A stretch of DNA of 64,000 bases from Gammaproteobacteria bacterium (GCA_024235095.1 JACKNC010000001.1:2331501-2395500); one strand, 5' to 3'. Numbered from the stretch's first letter, positions 10,401-19,565 are shown. The notes: generated by a model not told the origin, from the letters alone. Translations and numbers: made by a program.

Positions 10401-10947
10401 GGCGGGCGCACTCCCCGACGGGCTGACGCTGACTGGTGCGGGCGCAACCGCCACCCTGAGTGGTACACCCACCCGTGTGGGGCGCTATCCGTTCACCGTG
10501 CAAGTGCTGACCCGAGGCGCGACGACCTTAACTTCTACACAGCAAAGCTATACCGTGCGTATCACCGATGGCAGCTCCGACCCGGCGGCCACGACGCTGA
10601 TCACCCATTACTACGTCTCGATCCTCGAACGGGAACCGGAAGCAGAGGGACTGGCGTATTGGCAGGGCTTGATTGCTGAACTTCAGGGACGGGGTCAGGA
10701 TGCTAAACCGGTGTTCCGGGATATGGCGAATTTCTTTTTCAACAGTCCCGAATATCTGGGCCGTAACACCACCGACCGGCAATTCATCACCAATCTCTAC
10801 CTGACTTTCTTCCAGCGCGAACCGGATGAAGACGGCTATGCGTTCTGGCTGGCCGATCTGGCTAACCACGCCCCACGCAACGATGTCATGACCTTCTTCC
10901 TCTACTCCCAGGAATTTACCGACTTCATGGCGGCGCTGGGGTTCTGA
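7447..10947 (+). CDS. Secreted beta-helix/Ig/DUF4214 surface protein, paralogue 1
   Basis: 1166 residues. The signal peptide ends near 35 (VAQAA). Residues ~36-480 form a parallel beta-helix made of PMP-like repeats (GGGIxNxGxLTLxNxTLSGN) closed by a choice-of-anchor Q type motif (AINAGNNALIPTGVTTDQRG). Two ~70-residue repeats of the Flg_new_2/InlB-like type follow (~489-635; each with GCxGxL and TTGPITANC cysteines), then two putative Ig domains (~640-805, DAIVGVPYAAVLTAIGGQYP), a choice-of-anchor U-like domain (~807-950, DAQYWKYGRTHDN), a further Ig-like segment (~955-1045) and a C-terminal DUF4214 domain (~1050-1166) ending QEFTDFMAALGF. An AAGGA precedes the ATG. Surface or extracellular location is inferred from the signal peptide and composition; the molecular function is unknown. 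First of four paralogues in the window. Confidence 0.85.
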   Translation: MKPHFWYWLVVRNGRAKAIGFFLMLALNLSVAQAATFTVTSLNDSGAGSLRKAVLDANAAPGNDTIAFQSGLTGTIVLTSGEIAITDRVAINGPGANVLAVSGNQASRVFKVSGLGVTLQGLTIKAGKVNNDYGGGIDNSGFLTLNNMTLSDNAAGYGGGGINNTGSLTLSNIILSGNSANNGSGTGNGGGIFNWGSLTATRLTLSDNSAYGYGGGIYNQVSGSDVTVTIDNSLLTTNQGSLGGGIGNMGGSIMIVSNSTLSGNQATVYGGGILNGATLTVSNSTLSDNGASQGGGIANWGSSDATLTVNNSTLSGNLASEEGGGISNLAAAFVTLSNNTLSGNAALISGGGIQNHSDIITLGNNLVVGNAASTGKNINLAGGEITSQGYNLLGENGVPGVSGFTPAANDLVLAGSVSTAIGPLADNGGSTQTHALVAGSLAINAGNNALIPTGVTTDQRGAGFPRIVGGTVDIGAVEGAGGGSGGATFTVTASAGAGGAISPASATVNNGATATFTVTPNTGYAADVTGCSGTLAGNIYTTGPITANCMISASFHPNTSAFTVTASAGPNGVVSPATQSIAPGATATFTVTPNTGYVATVAGCNGSLTSATYTTGPITAPCTVVAAFSPTAAASAPTITTSVLPDAIVGVPYAAVLTAIGGQYPYTYTATDLPPGLTLTTEGILRGTPTTGGAFAVAATVTDALGHRGSRGYVVTASAGLSLVTANLPDALVNIPYTQTLAAVGGQPSYVFTASGLPTGLSLTPSGVLSGTPVERGVAAVQLTVTDTFNQQSTKNAVLTVRDFTFTEPNPEQPDENISGAAESCPTANIATRTLKLGDPGAPTTGPDGVTLPYGLLEITVTGCEPGQTVLALTTVYPEPLPPDAQYWKYGRTHDNAEPHWYVLPGAIIEGNAITLLIVDGDIGDADLAVDGNILDPGGPGITLNTIDGAVPAVLPISEPYRADFQARCNAGACPAGSVYDWSLAAGALPDGLTLTGAGATATLSGTPTRVGRYPFTVQVLTRGATTLTSTQQSYTVRITDGSSDPAATTLITHYYVSILEREPEAEGLAYWQGLIAELQGRGQDAKPVFRDMANFFFNSPEYLGRNTTDRQFITNLYLTFFQREPDEDGYAFWLADLANHAPRNDVMTFFLYSQEFTDFMAALGF

Positions 10948-10960
10948 TAAGCGTTCACCG

Positions 10961-10981
10961 CCCCCCTTTGAAAAAAGGGGG
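10961..10981. terminator. Bidirectional hairpin between convergent genes
   Basis: CCCCCCTTTGAAAAAAGGGGG forms a stem of about eight base pairs with flanking T/A tracts, placed between the stops of the rightward gene ending at 10947 and the leftward gene ending at 11014. Its sequence is close to the palindromes found at 19567 and 24479, so it may be a member of that dispersed family that now acts as a terminator. Confidence 0.55.
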
Positions 10982-11013
10982 ACTGAACAACAGGCGAGGG
11001 ACAGGAGAAGCTG

Positions 11014-11862
11014 TCAGGGTTCCAGACCGGCTTGCCGGAGTCGAGCAAGCAATTGTTCGACCTGCTGTTCGGCGGTCATGCGCGCCTGACGTTCCTGTTC
11101 TCTAGCCTGGCGTTCCTGCGCTGCTTGCTGTTCGGCGGTCGTGCGTGCCTGGCGTTCCTGCTCCGCCTGCCATTGCGCTGCTTTCCGAGCCTGTTCCTCC
11201 ACAGCGCCCTCGCGCAACTCTTCACCCCGGTAATAGACGCGCACCTTGCGCCCCTCCGTCCATTCACCCGGCTCCCGCACTTCAATCTCCAGGCCCGGAA
11301 TGGCTTGACTGCGATACCGCCGGTCGGGCGGCAAGGGGAGCGGTTGATACTGATCCGTCCGCGTATCGTAACGATACCAGACCACCGACCGGTCATCGTC
11401 CGGCTCCGGGTACACCAGTACGAATTCCGCAACGCCATGCAGCCGGTTATGTTCCCGCATTCGCACCGTATCCTTGAGTTCCTTTTCCCGCCGCGACGTG
11501 GTGACTACTTCCAGGGCGAAGAGTAGTTCTTTAGCGGTCAGCGCCCGAATGTCGGGATTAGCGGTCAGGGCATAGTCCGGGTAAAGAATTCGTTGCTCAT
11601 TGCGGTCGGGAAACCAGTACCAGATCGGATAATCGCTGACGCCTTGCAGACCGGCGCGCTCGGCCACGCGATCGAGCAGAGCGCCCAGGAAATAGATCGT
11701 CTTGCGGTGGGCATGGGAGGCGGCCATGTCAAATTCTTCATCGTAGTAGGGAATACCATCCATGGATTCCGGACTGTGCGGAATCGGGATCAAGTGCGCC
11801 AGACGTGCGTCCCGGTCGGTGTACAACCGGGGTTCGGGCGGGGAAATCGCGAGTGAGGCCAT
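11014..11862 (-). CDS. Uma2-family (DUF820) PD-(D/E)XK nuclease-like protein
   Basis: About 282 residues from the ATG at 11862, which has GAAGGA at good spacing; a start 14 codons upstream has no ribosome-binding site. The core (about 30-190) has the Uma2 pattern: a motif around YPDYALTANPDI (catalytic Asp region), LLFALEVVTTSRREKELKDT supplying the E-x-V...K/R part of the PD-(D/E)XK fold, then YGVxxYWLVDP-like LHGVAEFVLVYPEPDD. The C-terminal ~70 residues are a strongly charged coiled coil with tandem EQERQARTTAEQQ repeats. Uma2 proteins are numerous in cyanobacteria and in some large-genome proteobacteria; their biological role is not established. It is convergent with paralogue 1 and divergent from paralogue 2. 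Confidence 0.75.
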   Translation of the reverse strand: MASLAISPPEPRLYTDRDARLAHLIPIPHSPESMDGIPYYDEEFDMAASHAHRKTIYFLGALLDRVAERAGLQGVSDYPIWYWFPDRNEQRILYPDYALTANPDIRALTAKELLFALEVVTTSRREKELKDTVRMREHNRLHGVAEFVLVYPEPDDDRSVVWYRYDTRTDQYQPLPLPPDRRYRSQAIPGLEIEVREPGEWTEGRKVRVYYRGEELREGAVEEQARKAAQWQAEQERQARTTAEQQAAQERQAREQERQARMTAEQQVEQLLARLRQAGLEP

Positions 11863-12017
11863 GTTAGTTCCTTCGCATTGCAGACGAAGCGCCGTGGATT
11901 TCATTAAGTATACTGTTCCTCCCAGCGAGAGGCTGTTCTATATACCGGTTTTTTATTCTATCTTCATCTCCAGAATATAGATGATTCTTGAATGCTTCCA
12001 CACAAAGGAACTTCACT

Positions 12018-15000
12018 ATGAGACTCTCTTTATCGCGCTGTTTGACTGCGAACAACGGGTGCGTCAAGACCATCGGCCTCTGTCTCATCCTGTTTCTGAG
12101 CCTGCCCTTCGCGCACGCTGACACCTATACCGTGACTAACCTCACTGACAGCGGCGCGGGTTCATTGCGCCAAGCCATCCTCGACGCCAACATCAATACG
12201 GGTGTTAACAACACCATCGATCTATCCAGCCTGAGCGGACAGTTGCTCACCCAAGGCAACTTGAACATCACGACAGGGACGGTCGATATCAAAGGGCCAG
12301 GGGCCGATGTCTTGACGATTATCGGCAACGGCAACCAGCGGATTTTTGAAATCAGCAGCGGCGCAACCGCCACCCTTTCGGGATTAACGCTGACCAATGG
12401 CGGCGGCGCGATTCTGAATAACGGGACGCTCACGGTTACTAACAGCACGCTCTCCGGTAATACCGCAGCAAGCAACGACAACGGCGGCGCGATCTATAAC
12501 TCTGGATCAGGCGCAACGCTCACAGTGGTTAATTGCCGCCTGGCCAACAATTCAGCAGAATGGGGAGGTGGGCTGGCTAATTCTTCTTCGGCAACGCTGA
12601 CCTTGATCAATAGCACGCTGTCGGGCAATAACAGCGTTTCAGCGGGGGGTGGAATTTATAACAATTTCAATGGGTCGCTGACAATTACCAACACGACGCT
12701 ATCGGACAATGTGTCGGGCAGCTATGGCGGCGCTATTGCCAGCAATACTGGGACGCTGACACTCACCCGCACGGCTCTCACCGATAATTTCGCTGCTTAT
12801 CATGGCGGCGGGATTTACTTTTCAGGCAGCAGCGGCAGAGTGGCCGTCAGCGAAAGCACCCTGTCAAATAATATCACTGGAAATTTGTACTGTGGCGGTG
12901 GGATAAATATTGCGGGCGGCTCTTCTGGAGGCGTCACCGTTGTCCTGCACAACAACACGCTGTCGGGTAATACGGCGCGGGATGGCGGCGGCCTGTGTAT
13001 CAGCAATGTAATTACCTGGTTTTTCGACAACACCGTCTCCAGCAATACCGCGACTCGGAACGGCGGCGGCATGTTCATCGGCACGGGGGTCACGCTGAAC
13101 ATGGGCAACAGCCTGATCACCGGCAACTTGGCGGTCAGCGGCAAGAGCATGTACGGCAGCAGCGGTCTTTTCTCCCGAGGTCACAATCTGTTGGGTGAGA
13201 ATGGCGCTATGGATTTGGCCGGCGGTATCGTTGCCAGCGCCAGCGACCTGTCGGTAGCAGGCGCGAGCAGCGCCGTCATCGGCGCACTGGCCGATAATGG
13301 CGGCTTAACGCAAACCCATGCCCCAGTCACCGGCAGTCCGGCCATTGATGCTGGCGACAATAGTCTAATTCCTGCCGGCGTGACTACCGACCAGCGCGGA
13401 GCCGCCCGCATTTATAACAGCCTCGTCGACATTGGCGCCGTCGAAGTGGGGCCGATCCCGACCCCGACCCCGACCGTGACGACTCCAGCGATCACTACCC
13501 CCTTCTTGCCGGACGCCATTGTCAGCGTACCCTATGCCGCTGTATTGACTGCCATTGGCGGTCAGTACCCTTATATTTACACCGCCACCGGCTTGCCGCC
13601 CGGTCTGAGTCTCACATCCAATGGCATTCTGAGCGGCATGCCTACCGCTAGCGGTGACTTTCATCTCAGGGCCACCGTAATGGATGTCTTGGGCCAATAC
13701 AGTCAACGCGACTATGGTCTAGCAGTCGGCCCCAGTCTGTCCCTGGCCCTAGTCACCGCTAATCTCCCGAACGCCCTGGTTAATGTTCCCTACACGCAGA
13801 ATCTCGCCGCGCTTGGGGGGCAACCGCCTTATGTTTTCACCGCCACTGGTCTGCCAGCGGGCTTCAGTCTCAGTTCCAGCGGCGTCTTGCGCGGTACGCC
13901 AGTCGTACGCGGTCAATCGAATGTGTATCTGACAGTGACCGATGCGCTTGATCAGCGCGCCACAAAAGACCTGATTCTAACCATGCAGGACGCCACCTTT
14001 ACCCAAACCAACCCGGAGCAACCAACGGAAACTATCAGCGGCGCAGCAGAACCCTGTCCGACAGCGAACATCACCACCCAAACGCTCAATCTTGGCGACC
14101 CTGGCGCACCCACCACCGGCCCCGACGGCGTGACGCTGCTTTACGGCTTGCTGGAGATCAAAGTCACCGGCTGTGAACCCGGTCAAACCGTGCTCGCCCT
14201 GACCACGGTGTACCCGGCTCCACTGCCGCCGGACGCCCAATACTGGAAATACGGTCGCACCCGCGACAATGACGAACCGCACTGGTACGTGCTACCCGGC
14301 GCGATCATCCAGGGCAACGCCATCACGCTGATCATCGTGGACGGCGACATTGGCGACGCTGATTTGGCGGTGGACGGCAACATTCTCGATCCGGGCGGCC
14401 CTGGCATTACGCTCAACACCATTGACGGCGCGGTGCCTGCCGTTCTGCCGATCAGCGAGCCGTACCGCGCCGACTTCCAGGTGCGCTGCGATCAGGGGCG
14501 CTGTCCCGCCGATTCGGTGTATGACTGGAGCCTGGCCGCTGGCGCGTTACCGGACGGGCTGGCTCTGACCAGCAACGGCGCGACCGCGACCCTGAGCGGG
14601 ACACCGACTCGCACGGGACGTTACCCGTTCACCGTGCAAGTCCTGGCGCGCGGCGACAGCCCGACCCCCGTCCAACAAAGCTATACCGTGCGCATTAGCG
14701 ACGGTAACCCCGATCCGGCGGCGGCCACCCTTATTACCCACTACTACGTCTCGATTCTGGAACGGGAACCCGAAGTCGACGGATTAGCTTACTGGCAAGG
14801 CTTAATCGCCGAGCGGGAAGCGCAGAAGATTGACATCAAACCGGTGTTCCGGGATATGGCGAATTTCTTTTTCAACAGTCCCGAATATCTGGGGCGCAAC
14901 ACCACCGACCGGCAGTTCATCACCAATTTGTATCTGACCTTCTTCCAGCGCGCGCCGGATGAGGGCGGTTATGCGTTCTGGTTGGAGCAACTAGCGAATG

Positions 15001-15080
15001 GCATGGTTCGCAATACCGCGATGGCCGGGTTCCTCTATTCCCAAGAGTTCACCGACTTTATGGCGGCGCTGGGGTTCTGA
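12018..15080 (+). CDS. Secreted beta-helix/Ig/DUF4214 surface protein, paralogue 2
   Basis: About 1020 residues from the ATG at 12018, chosen because AAAGGA lies eight bases upstream; a TTG ten codons earlier is possible but unsupported. The signal peptide ends near HADTY. Residues ~30-470 are beta-helix with PMP-like GGAIxNxG and NSTLSGN units and an anchor Q closing motif (AIDAGDNSLIPAGVTTDQRG). A short PTPTPT linker leads straight into two Ig-like domains (~495-655), so the cysteine-containing repeats present in the other three paralogues are missing here. The choice-of-anchor U-like domain (~660-805), Ig-like segment and DUF4214 (~905-1020) follow. The last ~290 codons are nearly the same in DNA sequence as those of paralogue 3. 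Confidence 0.85.
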   Translation: MRLSLSRCLTANNGCVKTIGLCLILFLSLPFAHADTYTVTNLTDSGAGSLRQAILDANINTGVNNTIDLSSLSGQLLTQGNLNITTGTVDIKGPGADVLTIIGNGNQRIFEISSGATATLSGLTLTNGGGAILNNGTLTVTNSTLSGNTAASNDNGGAIYNSGSGATLTVVNCRLANNSAEWGGGLANSSSATLTLINSTLSGNNSVSAGGGIYNNFNGSLTITNTTLSDNVSGSYGGAIASNTGTLTLTRTALTDNFAAYHGGGIYFSGSSGRVAVSESTLSNNITGNLYCGGGINIAGGSSGGVTVVLHNNTLSGNTARDGGGLCISNVITWFFDNTVSSNTATRNGGGMFIGTGVTLNMGNSLITGNLAVSGKSMYGSSGLFSRGHNLLGENGAMDLAGGIVASASDLSVAGASSAVIGALADNGGLTQTHAPVTGSPAIDAGDNSLIPAGVTTDQRGAARIYNSLVDIGAVEVGPIPTPTPTVTTPAITTPFLPDAIVSVPYAAVLTAIGGQYPYIYTATGLPPGLSLTSNGILSGMPTASGDFHLRATVMDVLGQYSQRDYGLAVGPSLSLALVTANLPNALVNVPYTQNLAALGGQPPYVFTATGLPAGFSLSSSGVLRGTPVVRGQSNVYLTVTDALDQRATKDLILTMQDATFTQTNPEQPTETISGAAEPCPTANITTQTLNLGDPGAPTTGPDGVTLLYGLLEIKVTGCEPGQTVLALTTVYPAPLPPDAQYWKYGRTRDNDEPHWYVLPGAIIQGNAITLIIVDGDIGDADLAVDGNILDPGGPGITLNTIDGAVPAVLPISEPYRADFQVRCDQGRCPADSVYDWSLAAGALPDGLALTSNGATATLSGTPTRTGRYPFTVQVLARGDSPTPVQQSYTVRISDGNPDPAAATLITHYYVSILEREPEVDGLAYWQGLIAEREAQKIDIKPVFRDMANFFFNSPEYLGRNTTDRQFITNLYLTFFQRAPDEGGYAFWLEQLANGMVRNTAMAGFLYSQEFTDFMAALGF

Positions 15081-15141
15081 AAGAACGTGATCGTTGGGGT
15101 GAGGTGAAGAGCTTTAATGAGTGAGATGTGGAGAAATCAAG

Positions 15142-18100
15142 ATGCAAATGCAGAGAATGTCAATTATTGACGACATCAAAAGGTTCATACTGGCGCTGGC
15201 GCTGGCGGCGATATTCAGCGCGCCGGTCGGCGCAGCGACCCTGACCGTGACCAAGACTGTCGACACCGGCGACGGGGTTTGCGATACGGATTGCTCCCTG
15301 CGCGAGGCGATCTCGACAGCCAGCGCTGGTGACACCATCAACTTCGCCTCCAGCTTGAATAACCAAACGATTACCTTATTGAACGGCACCATTCCGCTCG
15401 ATAAAAATCTGACGATCCAGGGGCCGGGTTCGAGTCTGTTGACCATTCTTAATAATGCCAGTTATACCATAGCGTTCGTCACGAATGGAACCGGCGTCAC
15501 CGTGACCTTTGATGACGTAACGCTGCGAGGAACCAGCACTAATGCTCTTCTTCACAACAATAGCGGCAACACAGTGACCTTCACAAATAGTGTACTGAGC
15601 GATTGTGGTGATGTGAACTCCGGAGCCAATGGCGGTGCAGTTTGGAATGAAGGGACGCTAACCCTCGCCAGCAGCACGGTGTCCAATAATGCAGCAAACC
15701 GGGCAGGCGCTATTTTGAACGATGGAATGTTAACGATCACCAATAGCCACCTGGAAAACAATACCGCTAACACCAACGGCGCTATCCTGAATCGGAGTAC
15801 TTTAACGATTCAGAACAGTATCCTGACGGGAAATCAGACCAGCGAGTATGGCGGCGCTATTCACAATGACGGCGGCAGTCTGACCATCACCGACAGCACC
15901 CTGTCTAACAATGCTGCACCGTTTGGCGGCGGAATCCTCACTGGGAATGACGGAACAGTGACCATCAGTAATAGCACGCTGTCCAATAATAATGCCACTT
16001 ATGATGGCGGTGCTATTTTGATTTTTGCCGGCACAGTTACCGTTACTAACAGTACTTTTTCCGGGAATACGGCCAATAATGGCGGCGGCATCGGCAACAG
16101 TGGCGCATTGGCCGTCACTAACAGTACCCTATCCGGCAATACAGCAGGGATCGAGGGCGGCGGCATCGCCAGCGACAGCGCAATCACCGTCCGCCAAAGC
16201 ACGATCACCGGCAATAGCGCGACAACGGGCGGCGGCATCGCAAGCCATACACTGACTATTGGCAACAGCTTAGTGGCAGGTAATACTGCGACAACAGGAC
16301 GCGAAATCAATGTCAAAGTTTCCTGGAGTTCGCAGGGCTATAACCTGATTGGATTCAGCAGCAGCACGGGGATGAGCGGTTCGGGCAACCCCACCTTAAG
16401 CGCCACGGATTTCACTCCCACGGTCGGGCTGGGCCAAATCATTGGTGCACTGATAGATAACGGCGGTCCGACTCAGACACATGCATTGGTAACTGGCAGT
16501 CCCGCGATTAACGCAGGCAGTGATGCTTTAGCGATCGCCGCCGGTTTAAGCACCGATCAACGGGGACAACCGCGCTTTTCCGGGACTGTCGACATCGGGT
16601 CTTATGAGGTACAGTCTGCCGTCGTCAATGGCGCCTGTGGCGCATCCGCCGGACAAACCTTCACCAGCGCCCCCAGCAGCAATCTGTGTACAGCAGGCTC
16701 GCCATCTTCGGTGACGACGAATCCCGGAACCTTCACCTGGAACTGCATGGGTTCTGGCGGCGGCAGCACGGCATCCTGTAGCGCCACCCGCGCTTTCACC
16801 GTCACGCCCAGCGCCAGTACGCAGGGCAGCATTAACCCGAATACCGCGGTGACGGTCGCCTACAATGCGACGCGCGCCTTCACCGTCACGCCCAACATGG
16901 GCTATACCGCCAGCGTCAGCGGCTGTAGCGGCAACTTATCCGGCACGACCTACACCACCGGTCCGATCACGGCGAATTGCACGGTTACCGCCAACTTTGT
17001 GGCCCAGACCTACACCGTCACCGCCACCGCCGGAACCGGTGGGACGATCAGCCCCGGCTCCGCGCTGGTCAGCTATAACCAAACCACAGCGTTCACCGTC
17101 ACGCCGAACACCGGCTATACCGCCAGCGTCAGCGGCTGTAATGGCGCTCTCACCGGCACGACTTACACCACCGGCCCGATTACGGCGAATTGCGCCGTTA
17201 CTGCTACTTTTAGTCCCGATAACTTCACCGTGACCGCCAGCGCGGGCGCCAATGGCGCGATCAACCCTGCCAGTCGGCAAGTCGCTCCTGGTGCAACCAC
17301 GACCTTCACCGTCACGCCGAACACGGGCTATACCGCCAGCATCAGCGGTTGTAGCGGCGCGCTGTCCGGCACGACTTACACCACCGGCCCGATTACGGCA
17401 AATTGCACCGTCAGCGCCACCTTCGCGCTCAAGACCTACACCGTCGCCACCAGCGCAGGCGCAAACGGCAGTCTCACGCCTGCCTCCCGAACGGTCAATC
17501 ACGGTGCGACCACGACCTTCACCGTGACCCCCAATAGCGGCTACACGGCAGCGGTCACCGGCTGTAGCGGCGCTCTATCCGGCACGACTTACACCACCGG
17601 CCCGATCACCGCCAACTGCACCGTCAGCGCCACTTTCAGTCCCAAAACCACCGATTTCACCGTGACCACCAGCGCGGGCGCTAATGGCGCGATCAGCCCC
17701 GCCAGTCGGCAAGTCGCTCCTGGCGCAACCACGACCTTCACCGTTACGCCGAACACGGGCTATACCGCCACCGTGGCCGGGTGCAGCGGAACGCTGTCCG
17801 GTGCGACCTACACCACCGGCCCGGTAAACGCCCCCTGCCTCGTCGTCGCCACCTTTACCCCGACCCTGACCGCAACGACCCCAGTGCTGACGACCCCGGT
17901 ACTGCCAGACGCCATTGTTGGCGTGCCCTACGCCGCGGTGTTGACCGCCATTGGCGGTCAGTACCCTTATGCCTACACCGCCACTAATCTACCGCCCGGC
18001 CTGGCGCTGACAGCGGAGGGCATTCTGCACGGCGCGTTCACGACCAGCGGCGCGTTTGCCGTCACGGTGACCGTGACCGACGCCTTGGGCCAGCACAGCG

Positions 18101-19470
18101 CGCGCGGCTATGCGGTGACCGCCAGCGCGGGTTTAGCCTTGGTGACGGCTGATCTGCCCGACGCCCTGGTTCATGAATCCTACACGCAGACCTTGGCCGC
18201 GGTCGGTGGACAACCGCCGTATATCTTTACCGCGACCGGTCTGCCAGCGGGCTTCAGTCTCAGTCCGAGTGGCGCCTTGCGGGGAACGCCGGTGGAAGGT
18301 GGTCACGTTGCGGTGCAACTGACGGTGACCGATGCGCTTGATCAGCACGCCACGAAAGACCTGGTGTTGACCGTGCGCGACTTGACCTTCACTGAACCCA
18401 ACCCGGAACAACCGGATGAGAATATCACCGGCGCAGCGGAATCCTGTCCGGCGGCGAATATCACGACGCGCACCCTGAAATTGGGCGACCCTGGCGCACC
18501 GGCGACTGGCCCCGACGGCGTGACGCTGCTTTATGGTCTGCTGGAAATTACCGTCACGGGGTGCCAACCGGGTCAAACCGTGCTCGCCATGACCACAGTC
18601 TATCCCGCTCCACTGCCGCCGGACGCCCAATACTGGAAATACGGCCGCACCCGAGACAATGACGAACCGCACTGGTACGTCCTACCCGGCGCGATTATCC
18701 AGGGCAATGCCATCACGCTGATCATCGTTGACGGCGACATTGGTGATTCCGATCTTGCGGTGGATGGCAACATTCTCGATCCGGGCGGCCCTGGCATTAC
18801 GCTCAACACCATTGACGGCGCCGTCCCTGCGGTCCTGCCCATCAGCGAACCCTACCGCGCCGACTTCCAGGTGCGCTGCGATCAGGGACGCTGTCCCGCC
18901 GATTCGGTGTATGACTGGAGCGTGGCTGCTGGCGCGTTGCCAGACGGGCTGGCCCTGACCAGCAATGGCGCGACTGCGACCTTGAGTGGGACACCGACCC
19001 GCGCGGGACGTTACCCGTTCACCGTGCAAGTCCTGGCGCGCGGCGACAGTCCGACTCCCACTCAACAAAGCTACACGGTGCGCATTACCAACGGCAGCCC
19101 TGACCTGGCGGCCACGACGCTGATCACCCACTACTACGTCTCGATTCTGGAGCGGGAACCGGAAGCAGACGGGCTAGCCTTTTGGCAGGGCCTGATCGCC
19201 GAGCGGGAAGCGCAGAAGATTGACATCAAACCGGTGTTCCGGGACATGGCCAATTTCTTTTTCAACAGTCCCGAATATCTGGGGCGCAACACCACCGACC
19301 GGCAGTTCATCACCAATTTGTATCTGACCTTCTTCCAGCGCGCGCCGGATGAGGGCGGTTATGCGTTCTGGTTGGAGCAACTAGCGAATGGCATGGTTCG
19401 CAATACCGCGATGGCCGGGTTCCTCTATTCCCAAGAGTTCACCGATTTTATGCAGGGACTGGGGTTTTGA
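15142..19470 (+). CDS. Secreted CSLREA/beta-helix/Ig/DUF4214 surface protein, paralogue 3
   Basis: About 1442 residues from the ATG at 15142, preceded by GGAG; a GTG seven codons earlier is an alternative. After the signal peptide (ending VGAATL) comes a CSLREA motif (DGVCDTDCSLREAI), then a beta-helix to ~485. A cysteine-rich insert (~493-555, TFTWNCMGSGGGSTASC) unique to this copy precedes five tandem ~70-residue repeats (~550-905), each with FTVTPNxGY, GCxGxLxG and YTTGPITANC; the paired cysteines could form a disulfide per repeat. Two Ig-like domains, the choice-of-anchor U-like domain, an Ig-like segment and DUF4214 complete it. It starts about 60 bp after paralogue 2 on the same strand, so the two may be co-transcribed. 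Function unknown; surface display inferred. Confidence 0.85.
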   Translation: MQMQRMSIIDDIKRFILALALAAIFSAPVGAATLTVTKTVDTGDGVCDTDCSLREAISTASAGDTINFASSLNNQTITLLNGTIPLDKNLTIQGPGSSLLTILNNASYTIAFVTNGTGVTVTFDDVTLRGTSTNALLHNNSGNTVTFTNSVLSDCGDVNSGANGGAVWNEGTLTLASSTVSNNAANRAGAILNDGMLTITNSHLENNTANTNGAILNRSTLTIQNSILTGNQTSEYGGAIHNDGGSLTITDSTLSNNAAPFGGGILTGNDGTVTISNSTLSNNNATYDGGAILIFAGTVTVTNSTFSGNTANNGGGIGNSGALAVTNSTLSGNTAGIEGGGIASDSAITVRQSTITGNSATTGGGIASHTLTIGNSLVAGNTATTGREINVKVSWSSQGYNLIGFSSSTGMSGSGNPTLSATDFTPTVGLGQIIGALIDNGGPTQTHALVTGSPAINAGSDALAIAAGLSTDQRGQPRFSGTVDIGSYEVQSAVVNGACGASAGQTFTSAPSSNLCTAGSPSSVTTNPGTFTWNCMGSGGGSTASCSATRAFTVTPSASTQGSINPNTAVTVAYNATRAFTVTPNMGYTASVSGCSGNLSGTTYTTGPITANCTVTANFVAQTYTVTATAGTGGTISPGSALVSYNQTTAFTVTPNTGYTASVSGCNGALTGTTYTTGPITANCAVTATFSPDNFTVTASAGANGAINPASRQVAPGATTTFTVTPNTGYTASISGCSGALSGTTYTTGPITANCTVSATFALKTYTVATSAGANGSLTPASRTVNHGATTTFTVTPNSGYTAAVTGCSGALSGTTYTTGPITANCTVSATFSPKTTDFTVTTSAGANGAISPASRQVAPGATTTFTVTPNTGYTATVAGCSGTLSGATYTTGPVNAPCLVVATFTPTLTATTPVLTTPVLPDAIVGVPYAAVLTAIGGQYPYAYTATNLPPGLALTAEGILHGAFTTSGAFAVTVTVTDALGQHSARGYAVTASAGLALVTADLPDALVHESYTQTLAAVGGQPPYIFTATGLPAGFSLSPSGALRGTPVEGGHVAVQLTVTDALDQHATKDLVLTVRDLTFTEPNPEQPDENITGAAESCPAANITTRTLKLGDPGAPATGPDGVTLLYGLLEITVTGCQPGQTVLAMTTVYPAPLPPDAQYWKYGRTRDNDEPHWYVLPGAIIQGNAITLIIVDGDIGDSDLAVDGNILDPGGPGITLNTIDGAVPAVLPISEPYRADFQVRCDQGRCPADSVYDWSVAAGALPDGLALTSNGATATLSGTPTRAGRYPFTVQVLARGDSPTPTQQSYTVRITNGSPDLAATTLITHYYVSILEREPEADGLAFWQGLIAEREAQKIDIKPVFRDMANFFFNSPEYLGRNTTDRQFITNLYLTFFQRAPDEGGYAFWLEQLANGMVRNTAMAGFLYSQEFTDFMQGLGF

Positions 19471-19483
19471 GGGCGCAGGTGTG

Positions 19484-19514
19484 TAGCCCGGATGGAGCGA
19501 AGCGAAATCCGGGA
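19484..19514. repeat. REP-like element
   Basis: TAGCCCGGAT and ATCCGGG bracket a GAGCGAAGCGAA core just downstream of paralogue 3. The arrangement matches widespread dispersed REP-type palindromes of gammaproteobacteria. It may also help terminate transcription of the upstream gene. Confidence 0.55.
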
Positions 19515-19565
19515 AAACCCTGAAGAAAGTAAAGATAAGGATTATCCTGAACGTAACCGTTCAGT

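Noticed and set aside
16790..17860. Direct repeats of ~210 bp as a possible CRISPR or satellite
   Set aside because: They are protein-coding repeats of paralogue 3 with domain-length periodicity and diverged copies.
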